A stretch of 64,000 nucleotides of DNA from Lineus longissimus (Eukaryota > Nemertea > Pilidiophora > Heteronemertea > Lineidae). The notes below the pieces were generated by a model. That model was not told where the DNA came from and did no database searches. It worked only from the letters and a program-made list of their open reading frames with translations. Every line of letters starts with the position of its first letter. Positions within the stretch are counted from its first letter, which is position 1. This document shows positions 49,201 through 61,875 of this stretch, one piece after another. Where the stretch lies: NCBI RefSeq assembly GCF_910592395.1, contig NC_088319.1, forward strand, positions 7,442,001 to 7,506,000, read 5' to 3'. Position numbers and translations under genes: made by a program.

Positions 49201-49536
49201 AAGCATGAAGAAAGGCCTGCTCTACTTAGCTAGGCCTAAATGTACCTCAAAGTTGTTCTTCGTCCCAGGTTTTGATGTATTCGAGCATGTCACCACATGC
49301 ATATTCATTCCATGATGGATGATTTACCCGTATAGACTGTGTACGTGTTGTGAATAGCCAGGAATTTTAGTTCCTTGAAAGCCACCCCTGTTCATCAAGA
49401 AATACAATCCTGGGTTCTCCCGGGGATCGAAACCGGGCCCTATTGCGTGGTAGCCAGCAGTGTTAACCACTAGGCTATGAGGCTCCTCATGTCCCCGGTT
49501 TGAATGTATCGAGCATGTTATCACACAGTCATTCAT
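46278..49536. repeat. HOR block 9, 8-unit type (3259 bp)
   Basis: The full 8-unit order, with a u3 junction near 47467 and D at 47904-48293. It lacks the gaagagtcatc/gaggcacctcat pair. One private change is catgtccctgg (near 49080). Confidence 0.92.
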
Positions 49537-52500
49537 TAGTCCTCAATCCTGGGACTTGATGAAGTGTCATCATTAAATTGCGTCACCATTGTCTCTTTAA
49601 TGCACCTTAAGCATGAAAAAAGGTCACTGCTTTAAGTTCAGATATGATCTACTCAGCTAGGCCTGAATGTACCTCAAAGTTGTCCTTCGTCCCAGGTTTT
49701 GATGTATTCGAGCATGTCACCACATGCATATTCATTCCATGATGGATGATTTACCCGTATAGACTGTGTACGTGTTGTGAATAGCCAGGAATTTTAGTTC
49801 CTTGAAAGCCATGCCGGTTCATCAAGAAATACAATCCTGGGTTCTCCCCGGGATCGAACCCGGGCCCAATTGCGTGGTAGCCAGCAGTGTTAACCACTAG
49901 GCTATGAGGCTCCTCATATCCCCGGTTTGAATGTATCAAGCATGTTATCACACAGTCATTCATTAGTCCTCAATCCTGGGACTTGATGAAGTGTCATCAT
50001 TAAATTGCGTCACCATTGTCTGTTTAATGCACCTTAAGCATGAAGAAAGGCCTGCTCTACTTAGCTAGGCCTAAATGTACCTCAAAGTTGTCCTTCGTCC
50101 CAGGTTTTGATGTATTCGAGCATGTCACCACATGCATATTCATTCCATGATGGATGATTTACCCGTATAGACTGTGTACGTGTTGTGAATAGCCAGGAAT
50201 TTTAGTTCCTTGAAAGCCACCCCTGTTCATCAAGAAATACAATCCTGGGTTCTCCCGGGGATCGAAACCGGGCCCTATTGCGTGGTAGCCAGCAGTGTTA
50301 ACCACTAGGCTATGAGGCTCCTCATGTCCCCGGTTTGAATGTTTCGAGCATGTTATCACACAGTCATTCAATAGTCCTCAATCCTGGGACTTGATGAAGT
50401 GTCATCATTAAATTGCGTCACCATTGTCTGTTTAATGCACCTTGAGCATGAAAAAAGGTCACTGCTTTAAAGTTCAGATATGCTCTACTCAGCTAGGCCT
50501 AAATGTACCTCAAAGTTGTCCTTCGTCCCAGGTTTTGATGTATTCGAGCATGTCACCACATGCATATTCATTCCATGATGGATGATTTACCCGTATAGAC
50601 TGTGTACGTGTTGTGAATAGCCAGGAATTTTAGTTCCTTGAAAGCCATGCCGGTTCATCAAGAAATACAATCCTGGGTTCTCCCCGGGATCGAAACCGGG
50701 CCCTATTGCGTGGTAGCCAGCAGTGTTAAAAGCATGTTATCACACAGTCATTCATTAGTCCTCAATCCTGGGACTTGATGAAGTGTCATCATTAAATTGC
50801 GTCACCATTGTCTGTTTAATGCACCTTAAGCATGAAGAAAGGCCTGCTCTACTCAGCTAGGCCTAAATGTACCTCAAAGTTGTCCTTCGTCCCAGGTTTT
50901 GATGTATTCGAGCATGTCACCACATGCATATTCATTCCATGATGGATGATTTACCCGTATAGACTGTGTACGTGTTGTGAATAGCCAGGAATTTTAGTTC
51001 CTTGAAAGCCATGCCGGTTCATCAAGAAATACAATCCTGGCTTCTCCCCGGGATCGAACCGGGCCCTATTGCGTGGCAGCCAGCAGTGTTAACCACTAGG
51101 CTATGAGGCTCCTCATGTCCCCGGTTTGAATGTATCGAGCATGTTATCACACAGTCATTCATTAGTCCTCAATCCTGGGACTTGATGAAGTGTCATCATT
51201 AAATTGCGTCACCATTGTCTGTTTAATGCACCTTAAGCATGAAGAAAGGCCACTGCTTTGATTTCAGATATGCTCTACTCAGCTAGGCCTAAATGTACCT
51301 CAAAGTTGTCCTTCGTCCCAGGTTTTGATATATTCGAGCATGTCACCACATGCATATTCATTCCATGATGGATGATTTACCCGTATAGACTGTGTAGCCA
51401 CCCCTGTTCATCAAGAAATACAATCCTGGGTTCTCCCCGGGATCGAAACCGGGCCCTATTGCGTGGTAGCCAGCAGTGTTAACCACTAGGCCATGAGGCT
51501 CCTCATGTCCCCGGTTTGAATGTATCAAGCATGTTATCACACAGTCATTCATTAGTCCTCAATCCTGGGACTTGATGAAGTGTCATCATTAAATTGCGTC
51601 ACCATTGTCTGTTTAATGCACCTTAAGCATGAAGAAAGGCCTGCTCTACTTAGCTAGGCCTAAATGTACCTCAAAGTTGTCCTTCGTCCCAGGTTTTGAT
51701 GTATTCGAGCATGTCACCACATGCATATTCATTCCATGATGGATGATTTACCCGTATAGACTGTGTACGTGTTGTGAATAGCCAGGAATTTTAGTTCCTT
51801 GAAAGCCACCCCTGTTCATCAAGAAATACAATCCTGGGTTCTCCCGGGGATCGAAACCGGGCCCTATTGCGTGGTAGCCAGCAGTGTTAACCACTAGGCT
51901 ATGAGGCTCCTCATGTCCCCGGTTTGAATGTTTCGAGCATGTTATCACACAGTCATTCAATAGTCCTCAATCCTGGGACTTGATGAAGAGTCATCATTAA
52001 ATTGCGTCACCATTGTCTGTTTAATGCACCTTGAGCATGAAAAAAGGTCACTGCTTTAAAGTTCAGATATGCTCTACTCAGCTAGGCCTAAATGTACCTC
52101 AAAGTTGTCCTTCGTCCCAGGTTTTGATGTATTCGAGCATGTCACCACATGCATATTCATTCCATGATGGATGATTTACCCGTATAGACTGTGTACGTGT
52201 TGTGAATAGCCAGGAATTTTAGTTCCTTGAAAGCCACCCCTGTTCATCAAGAAATACAATCCTGGCTTCTCCCCGGGATCGAACCGGGCCCTATTGCGTG
52301 GCAGCCAGCAGTGTTAACCACTAGGCTATGAGGCACCTCATGTCCCCGGTTTGAATGTATCGAGCATGTTATCACACAGTCATTCATTAGTCCTCAATCC
52401 TGGGACTTGATGAAGTGTCATCATTAAATTGCGTCACCATTGTCTGTTTAATGCACCTTAAGCATGAAGAAAGGCCTGCTCTACTTAGCTAGGCCTAAAT

Positions 52501-52795
52501 GTACCTCAAAGTTGTTCTTCGTCCCAGGTTTTGATGTATTCGAGCATGTCACCACATGCATATTCATTCCATGATGGATGATTTACCCGTATAGACTGTG
52601 TACGTGTTGTGAATAGCCAGGAATTTTAGTTCCTTGAAAGCCACCCCTGTTCATCAAGAAATACAATCCTGGGTTCTCCCGGGGATCGAAACCGGGCCCT
52701 ATTGCGTGGTAGCCAGCAGTGTTAACCACTAGGCTATGAGGCTCCTCATGTCCCCGGTTTGAATGTATCGAGCATGTTATCACACAGTCATTCAT
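49537..52795. repeat. HOR block 10, 8-unit type (3259 bp)
   Basis: The full 8-unit order, with a u3 junction near 50727 and D at 51163-51552. The marker pair is near 51985 and 52330. u7 has ccttgaaagccac in place of the usual ccatgaaagccac (near 52224). Confidence 0.92.
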
Positions 52796-55665
52796 TAGTC
52801 CTCAATCCTGGGACTTGATGAAGTGTCATCATTAAATTGCGTCACCATTGTCTCTTTAATGCACCTTAAGCATGAAAAAAGGTCACTGCTTTAAGTTCAG
52901 ATATGATCTACTCAGCTAGGCCTGAATGTACCTCAAAGTTGTCCTTCGTCCCAGGTTTTGATGTATTCGAGCATGTCACCACATGCATATTCATTCCATG
53001 ATGGATGATTTACCCGTATAGACTGTGTACGTGTTGTGAATAGCCAGGAATTTTAGTTCCTTGAAAGCCATGCCGGTTCATCAAGAAATACAATCCTGGG
53101 TTCTCCCCGGGATCGAACCCGGGCCCAATTGCGTGGTAGCCAGCAGTGTTAACCACTAGGCTATGAGGCTCCTCATATCCCCGGTTTGAATGTATCAAGC
53201 ATGTTATCACACAGTCATTCATTAGTCCTCAATCCTGGGACTTGATGAAGTGTCATCATTAAATTGCGTCACCATTGTCTGTTTAATGCACCTTAAGCAT
53301 GAAGAAAGGCCTGCTCTACTTAGCTAGGCCTAAATGTACCTCAAAGTTGTCCTTCGTCCCAGGTTTTGATGTATTCGAGCATGTCACCACATGCATATTC
53401 ATTCCATGATGGATGATTTACCCGTATAGACTGTGTACGTGTTGTGAATAGCCAGGAATTTTAGTTCCTTGAAAGCCACCCCTGTTCATCAAGAAATACA
53501 ATCCTGGGTTCTCCCGGGGATCGAAACCGGGCCCTATTGCGTGGTAGCCAGCAGTGTTAACCACTAGGCTATGAGGCTCCTCATGTCCCCGGTTTGAATG
53601 TTTCGAGCATGTTATCACACAGTCATTCAATAGTCCTCAATCCTGGGACTTGATGAAGTGTCATCATTAAATTGCGTCACCATTGTCTGTTTAATGCACC
53701 TTGAGCATGAAAAAAGGTCACTGCCTTAAAGTTCAGATATGCTCTACTCAGCTAGGCCTAAATGTACCTCAAAGTTGTCCTTCGTCCCAGGTTTTGATGT
53801 ATTCGAGCATGTCACCACATGCATATTCATTCCATGATGGATGATTTACCCGTATAGACTGTGTACGTGTTGTGAATAGCCAGGAATTTTAGTTCCTTGA
53901 AAGCCATGCCGGTTCATCAAGAAATACAATCCTGGGTTCTCCCCGGGATCGAAACCGGGCCCTATTGCGTGGTAGCCAGCAGTGTTAAAAGCATGTTATC
54001 ACACAGTCATTCATTAGTCCTCAATCCTGGGACTTGATGAAGTGTCATCATTAAATTGCGTCACCATTGTCTGTTTAATGCACCTTAAGCATGAAGAAAG
54101 GCCTGCTCTACTCAGCTAGGCCTAAATGTACCTCAAAGTTGTCCTTCGTCCCAGGTTTTGATGTATTCGAGCATGTCACCACATGCATATTCATTCCATG
54201 ATGGATGATTTACCCGTATAGACTGTGTACGTGTTGTGAATAGCCAGGAATTTTAGTTCCTTGAAAGCCATGCCGGTTCATCAAGAAATACAATCCTGGG
54301 TTCTCCCCGGGATCGAACCCGGGCCCAATTGCGTGGTAGCCAGCAGTGTTAACCACTAGGCTATGAGGCTCCTCATATCCCCGGTTTGAATGTATCAAGC
54401 ATGTTATCACACAGTCATTCATTAGTCCTCAATCCTGGGACTTGATGAAGTGTCATCATTAAATTGCGTCACCATTGTCTGTTTAATGCACCTTAAGCAT
54501 GAAGAAAGGCCTGCTCTACTTAGCTAGGCCTAAATGTACCTCAAAGTTGTCCTTCGTCCCAGGTTTTGATGTATTCGAGCATGTCACCACATGCATATTC
54601 ATTCCATGATGGATGATTTACCCGTATAGACTGTGTACGTGTTGTGAATAGCCAGGAATTTTAGTTCCTTGAAAGCCACCCCTGTTCATCAAGAAATACA
54701 ATCCTGGGTTCTCCCGGGGATCGAAACCGGGCCCTATTGCGTGGTAGCCAGCAGTGTTAACCACTAGGCTATGAGGCTCCTCATGTCCCCGGTTTGAATG
54801 TTTCGAGCATGTTATCACACAGTCATTCAATAGTCCTCAATCCTGGGACTTGATGAAGTGTCATCATTAAATTGCGTCACCATTGTCTGTTTAATGCACC
54901 TTGAGCATGAAAAAAGGTCACTGCTTTAAAGTTCAGATATGCTCTACTCAGCTAGGCCTAAATGTACCTCAAAGTTGTCCTTCGTCCCAGGTTTTGATGT
55001 ATTCGAGCATGTCACCACATGCATATTCATTCCATGATGGATGATTTACCCGTATAGACTGTGTACGTGTTGTGAATAGCCAGGAATTTTAGTTCCATGA
55101 AAGCCACCCCTGTTCATCAAGAAATACAATCCTGGCTTCTCCCCGGGATCGAACCGGGCCCTATTGCGTGGCAGCCAGCAGTGTTAACCACTAGGCTATG
55201 AGGCTCCTCATGTCCCCGGTTTGAATGTATCGAGCATGTTATCACACAGTCATTCATTAGTCCTCAATCCTGGGACTTGATGAAGTGTCATCATTAAATT
55301 GCGTCACCATTGTCTGTTTAATGCACCTTAAGCATGAAGAAAGGCCTGCTCTACTTAGCTAGGCCTAAATGTACCTCAAAGTTGTTCTTCGTCCCAGGTT
55401 TTGATGTATTCGAGCATGTCACCACATGCATATTCATTCCATGATGGATGATTTACCCGTATAGACTGTGTACGTGTTGTGAATAGCCAGGAATTTTAGT
55501 TCCTTGAAAGCCACCCCTGTTCATCAAGAAATACAATCCTGGGTTCTCCCGGGGATCGAAACCGGGCCCTATTGCGTGGTAGCCAGCAGTGTTAACCACT
55601 AGGCTATGAGGCTCCTCATGTCCCCGGTTTGAATGTATCGAGCATGTTATCACACAGTCATTCAT
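52796..55665. repeat. HOR block 11, 7-unit type (2870 bp)
   Basis: The 7-unit order with marker cactgcctta near 53720 and a u3 junction near 53986. It closely resembles block 8. Confidence 0.92.
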
Positions 55666-57335
55666 TAGTCCTCAATCCTGGGACTTGATGAAGTGTCATC
55701 ATTAAATTGCGTCACCATTGTCTCTTTAATGCACCTTAAGCATGAAAAAAGGTCACTGCATTAAGTTCAGATATGATCTACTCAGCTAGGCCTGAATGTA
55801 CCTCAAAGTTGTCCTTCGTCCCAGGTTTTGATGTATTCGAGCATGTCACCACATGCATATTCATTCCATGATGGATGATTTACCCGTATAGACTGTGTAC
55901 GTGTTGTGAATAGCCAGGAATTTTAGTTCCTTGAAAGCCATGCCGGTTCATCAAGAAATACAATCCTGGGTTCTCCCCGGGATCGAACCCGGGCCCAATT
56001 GCGTGGTAGCCAGCAGTGTTAACCACTAGGCTATGAGGCTCCTCATATCCCCGGTTTGAATGTATCAAGCATGTTATCACACAGTCATTCATTAGTCCTC
56101 AATCCTGGGACTTGATGAAGTGTCATCATTAAATTGCGTCACCATTGTCTGTTTAATGCACCTTAAGCATGAAGAAAGGCCTGCTCTACTTAGCTAGGCC
56201 TAAATGTACCTCAAAGTTGTCCTTCGTCCCAGGTTTTGATGTATTCGAGCATGTCACCACATGCATATTCATTCCATGATGGATGATTTACCCGTATAGA
56301 CTGTGTACGTGTTGTGAATAGCCAGGAATTTTAGTTCCTTGAAAGCCACCCCTGTTCATCAAGAAATACAATCCTGGGTTCTCCCGGGGATCGAAACCGG
56401 GCCCTATTGCGTGGTAGCCAGCAGTGTTAACCACTAGGCTATGAGGCTCCTCATGTCCCCGGTTTGAATGTTTCGAGCATGTTATCACACAGTCATTCAA
56501 TAGTCCTCAATCCTGGGACTTGATGAAGAGTCATCATTAAATTGCGTCACCATTGTCTGTTTAATGCACCTTGAGCATGAAAAAAGGTCACTGCTTTAAA
56601 GTTCAGATATGCTCTACTCAGCTAGGCCTAAATGTACCTCAAAGTTGTCCTTCGTCCCAGGTTTTGATGTATTCGAGCATGTCACCACATGCATATTCAT
56701 TCCATGATGGATGATTTACCCGTATAGACTGTGTACGTGTTGTGAATAGCCAGGAATTTTAGTTCCATGAAAGCCACCCCTGTTCATCAAGAAATACAAT
56801 CCTGGCTTCTCCCCGGGATCGAACCGGGCCCTATTGCGTGGCAGCCAGCAGTGTTAACCACTAGGCTATGAGGCACCTCATGTCCCCGGTTTGAATGTAT
56901 CGAGCATGTTATCACACAGTCATTCATTAGTCCTCAATCCTGGGACTTGATGAAGTGTCATCATTAAATTGCGTCACCATTGTCTGTTTAATGCACCTTA
57001 AGCATGAAGAAAGGCCTGCTCTACTTAGCTAGGCCTAAATGTACCTCAAAGTTGTTCTTCGTCCCAGGTTTTGATGTATTCGAGCATGTCACCACATGCA
57101 TATTCATTCCATGATGGATGATTTACCCGTATAGACTGTGTACGTGTTGTGAATAGCCAGGAATTTTAGTTCCTTGAAAGCCACCCCTGTTCATCAAGAA
57201 ATACAATCCTGGGTTCTCCCGGGGATCGAAACCGGGCCCTATTGCGTGGTAGCCAGCAGTGTTAACCACTAGGCTATGAGGCTCCTCATGTCCCCGGTTT
57301 GAATGTATCGAGCATGTTATCACACAGTCATTCAT
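55666..57335. repeat. HOR block 12, 4-unit type (1670 bp)
   Basis: Unit ends are 56092, 56500, 56927 and 57335 (u1, K, u7, u8). It carries the gaagagtcatc/gaggcacctcat pair, so it probably derives from a marked 8-unit block by internal loss of u3-u4-D-K. u1 has a private cactgcattaag (near 55755). Confidence 0.92.
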
Positions 57336-60205
57336 TAGTCCTCAATCCTGGGACTTGATGAAGTGTCATCATTAAATTGCGTCACCATTGTCTGTTTAAT
57401 GCACCTTAAGCATGAAAAAAGGTCACTGCTTTAAGTTCAGATATGATCTACTCAGCTAGGCCTGAATGTACCTCAAAGTTGTCCTTCGTCCCAGGTTTTG
57501 ATGTATTCGAGCATGTCACCACATGCATATTCATTCCATGATGGATGATTTACCCGTATAGACTGTGTACGTGTTGTGAATAGCCAGGAATTTTAGTTCC
57601 TTGAAAGCCATGCCGGTTCATCAAGAAATACAATCCTGGGTTCTCCCCGGGATCGAACCCGGGCCCAATTGCGTGGTAGCCAGCAGTGTTAACCACTAGG
57701 CTATGAGGCTCCTCATATCCCCGGTTTGAATGTATCAAGCATGTTATCACACAGTCATTCATTAGTCCTCAATCCTGGGACTTGATGAAGTGTCATCATT
57801 AAATTGCGTCACCATTGTCTGTTTAATGCACCTTAAGCATGAAGAAAGGCCTGCTCTACTTAGCTAGGCCTAAATGTACCTCAAAGTTGTCCTTCGTCCC
57901 AGGTTTTGATGTATTCGAGCATGTCACCACATGCATATTCATTCCATGATGGATGATTTACCCGTATAGACTGTGTACGTGTTGTGAATAGCCAGGAATT
58001 TTAGTTCCTTGAAAGCCACCCCTGTTCATCAAGAAATACAATCCTGGGTTCTCCCGGGGATCGAAACCGGGCCCTATTGCGTGGTAGCCAGCAGTGTTAA
58101 CCACTAGGCTATGAGGCTCCTCATGTCCCCGGTTTGAATGTTTCGAGCATGTTATCACACAGTCATTCAATAGTCCTCAATCCTGGGACTTGATGAAGTG
58201 TCATCATTAAATTGCGTCACCATTGTCTGTTTAATGCACCTTGAGCATGAAAAAAGGTCACTGCCTTAAAGTTCAGATATGCTCTACTCAGCTAGGCCTA
58301 AATGTACCTCAAAGTTGTCCTTCGTCCCAGGTTTTGATGTATTCGAGCATGTCACCACATGCATATTCATTCCATGATGGATGATTTACCCGTATAGACT
58401 GTGTACGTGTTGTGAATAGCCAGGAATTTTAGTTCCTTGAAAGCCATGCCGGTTCATCAAGAAATACAATCCTGGGTTCTCCCCGGGATCGAAACCGGGC
58501 CCTATTGCGTGGTAGCCAGCAGTGTTAAAAGCATGTTATCACACAGTCATTCATTAGTCCTCAATCCTGGGACTTGATGAAGTGTCATCATTAAATTGCG
58601 TCACCATTGTCTGTTTAATGCACCTTAAGCATGAAGAAAGGCCTGCTCTACTCAGCTAGGCCTAAATGTACCTCAAAGTTGTCCTTCGTCCCAGGTTTTG
58701 ATGTATTCGAGCATGTCACCACATGCATATTCATTCCATGATGGATGATTTACCCGTATAGACTGTGTACGTGTTGTGAATAGCCAGGAATTTTAGTTCC
58801 TTGAAAGCCATGCCGGTTCATCAAGAAATACAATCCTGGGTTCTCCCCGGGATCGAACCCGGGCCCAATTGCGTGGTAGCCAGCAGTGTTAACCACTAGG
58901 CTATGAGGCTCCTCATATCCCCGGTTTGAATGTATCAAGCATGTTATCACACAGTCATTCATTAGTCCTCAATCCTGGGACTTGATGAAGTGTCATCATT
59001 AAATTGCGTCGCCATTGTCTGTTTAATGCACCTTAAGCATGAAGAAAGGCCTGCTCTACTTAGCTAGGCCTAAATGTACCTCAAAGTTGTCCTTCGTCCC
59101 AGGTTTTGATGTATTCGAGCATGTCACCACATGCATATTCATTCCATGATGGATGATTTACCCGTATAGACTGTGTACGTGTTGTGAATAGCCAGGAATT
59201 TTAGTTCCTTGAAAGCCACCCCTGTTCATCAAGAAATACAATCCTGGGTTCTCCCGGGGATCGAAACCGGGCCCTATTGCGTGGTAGCCAGCAGTGTTAA
59301 CCACTAGGCTATGAGGCTCCTCATGTCCCCGGTTTGAATGTTTCGAGCATGTTATCACACAGTCATTCAATAGTCCTCAATCCTGGGACTTGATGAAGTG
59401 TCATCATTAAATTGCGTCACCATTGTCTGTTTAATGCACCTTGAGCATGAAAAAAGGTCACTGCTTTAAAGTTCAGATATGCTCTACTCAGCTAGGCCTA
59501 AATGTACCTCAAAGTTGTCCTTCGTCCCAGGTTTTGATGTATTCGAGCATGTCACCACATGCATATTCATTCCATGATGGATGATTTACCCGTATAGACT
59601 GTGTACGTGTTGTGAATAGCCAGGAATTTTAGTTCCATGAAAGCCACCCCTGTTCATCAAGAAATACAATCCTGGCTTCTCCCCGGGATCGAACCGGGCC
59701 CTATTGCGTGGCAGCCAGCAGTGTTAACCACTAGGCTATGAGGCTCCTCATGTCCCCGGTTTGAATGTATCGAGCATGTTATCACACAGTCATTCATTAG
59801 TCCTCAATCCTGGGACTTGATGAAGTGTCATCATTAAATTGCGTCACCATTGTCTGTTTAATGCACCTTAAGCATGAAGAAAGGCCTGCTCTACTTAGCT
59901 AGGCCTAAATGTACCTCAAAGTTGTTCTTCGTCCCAGGTTTTGATGTATTCGAGCATGTCACCACATGCATATTCATTCCATGATGGATGATTTACCCGT
60001 ATAGACTGTGTACGTGTTGTGAATAGCCAGGAATTTTAGTTCCTTGAAAGCCACCCCTGTTCATCAAGAAATACAATCCTGGGTTCTCCCGGGGATCGAA
60101 ACCGGGCCCTATTGCGTGGTAGCCAGCAGTGTTAACCACTAGGCTATGAGGCTCCTCATGTCCCCGGTTTGAATGTATCGAGCATGTTATCACACAGTCA
60201 TTCAT
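57336..60205. repeat. HOR block 13, 7-unit type (2870 bp)
   Basis: The 7-unit order with marker cactgcctta near 58260 and a u3 junction near 58526. u1 has gtctgtttaatg where other u1 units have gtctctttaatg. A private gcgtcgccattg lies near 59007. Confidence 0.92.
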
Positions 60206-61875
60206 TAGTCCTCAATCCTGGGACTTGATGAAGTGTCATCATTAAATTGCGTCACCATTGTCTCTTTAATGCACCTTAAGCATGAAAAAAGGTCACTGCT
60301 TTAAGTTCAGATATGATCTACTCAGCTAGGCCTGAATGTACCTCAAAGTTGTCCTTCGTCCCAGGTTTTGATGTATTCGAGCATGTCACCACATGCATAT
60401 TCATTCCATGATGGATGATTTACCCGTATAGACTGTGTACGTGTTGTGAATAGCCAGGAATTTTAGTTCCTTGAAAGCCATGCCGGTTCATCAAGAAATA
60501 CAATCCTGGGTTCTCCCCGGGATCGAACCCGGGCCCAATTGCGTGGTAGCCAGCAGTGTTAACCACTAGGCTATGAGGCTCCTCATATCCCCGGTTTGAA
60601 TGTATCAAGCATGTTATCACACAGTCATTCATTAGTCCTCAATCCTGGGACTTGATGAAGTGTCATCATTAAATTGCGTCACCATTGTCTGTTTAATGCA
60701 CCTTAAGCATGAAGAAAGGCCTGCTCTACTTAGCTAGGCCTAAATGTACCTCAAAGTTGTCCTTCGTCCCAGGTTTTGATGTATTCGAGCATGTCACCAC
60801 ATGCATATTCATTCCATGATGGATGATTTACCCGTATAGACTGTGTACGTGTTGTGAATAGCCAGGAATTTTAGTTCCTTGAAAGCCACCCCTGTTCATC
60901 AAGAAATACAATCCTGGGTTCTCCCGGGGATCGAAACCGGGCCCTATTGCGTGGTAGCCAGCAGTGTTAACCACTAGGCTATGAGGCTCCTCATGTCCCC
61001 GGTTTGAATGTTTCGAGCATGTTATCACACAGTCATTCAATAGTCCTCAATCCTGGGACTTGATGAAGTGTCATCATTAAATTGCGTCACCATTGTCTGT
61101 TTAATGCACCTTGAGCATGAAAAAAGGTCACTGCTTTAAAGTTCAGATATGCTCTACTCAGCTAGGCCTAAATGTACCTCAAAGTTGTCCTTCGTCCCAG
61201 GTTTTGATGTATTCGAGCATGTCACCACATGCATATTCATTCCATGATGGATGATTTACCCGTATAGACTGTGTACGTGTTGTGAATAGCCAGGAATTTT
61301 AGTTCCATGAAAGCCACCCCTGTTCATCAAGAAATACAATCCTGGCTTCTCCCCGGGATCGAACCGGGCCCTATTGCGTGGCAGCCAGCAGTGTTAACCA
61401 CTAGGCTATGAGGCTCCTCATGTCCCCGGTTTGAATGTATCGAGCATGTTATCACACAGTCATTCATTAGTCCTCAATCCTGGGACTTGATGAAGTGTCA
61501 TCATTAAATTGCGTCACCATTGTCTGTTTAATGCACCTTAAGCATGAAGAAAGGCCTGCTCTACTTAGCTAGGCCTAAATGTACCTCAAAGTTGTTCTTC
61601 GTCCCAGGTTTTGATGTATTCGAGCATGTCACCACATGCATATTCATTCCATGATGGATGATTTACCCGTATAGACTGTGTACGTGTTGTGAATAGCCAG
61701 GAATTTTAGTTCCTTGAAAGCCACCCCTGTTCATCAAGAAATACAATCCTGGGTTCTCCCGGGGATCGAAACCGGGCCCTATTGCGTGGTAGCCAGCAGT
61801 GTTAACCACTAGGCTATGAGGCTCCTCATGTCCCCGGTTTGAATGTATCGAGCATGTTATCACACAGTCATTCAT
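60206..61875. repeat. HOR block 14, 4-unit type (1670 bp)
   Basis: Unit ends are 60632, 61040, 61467 and 61875 (u1, K, u7, u8). It lacks the gaagagtcatc/gaggcacctcat pair, so it is not a simple copy of block 12. Confidence 0.92.
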
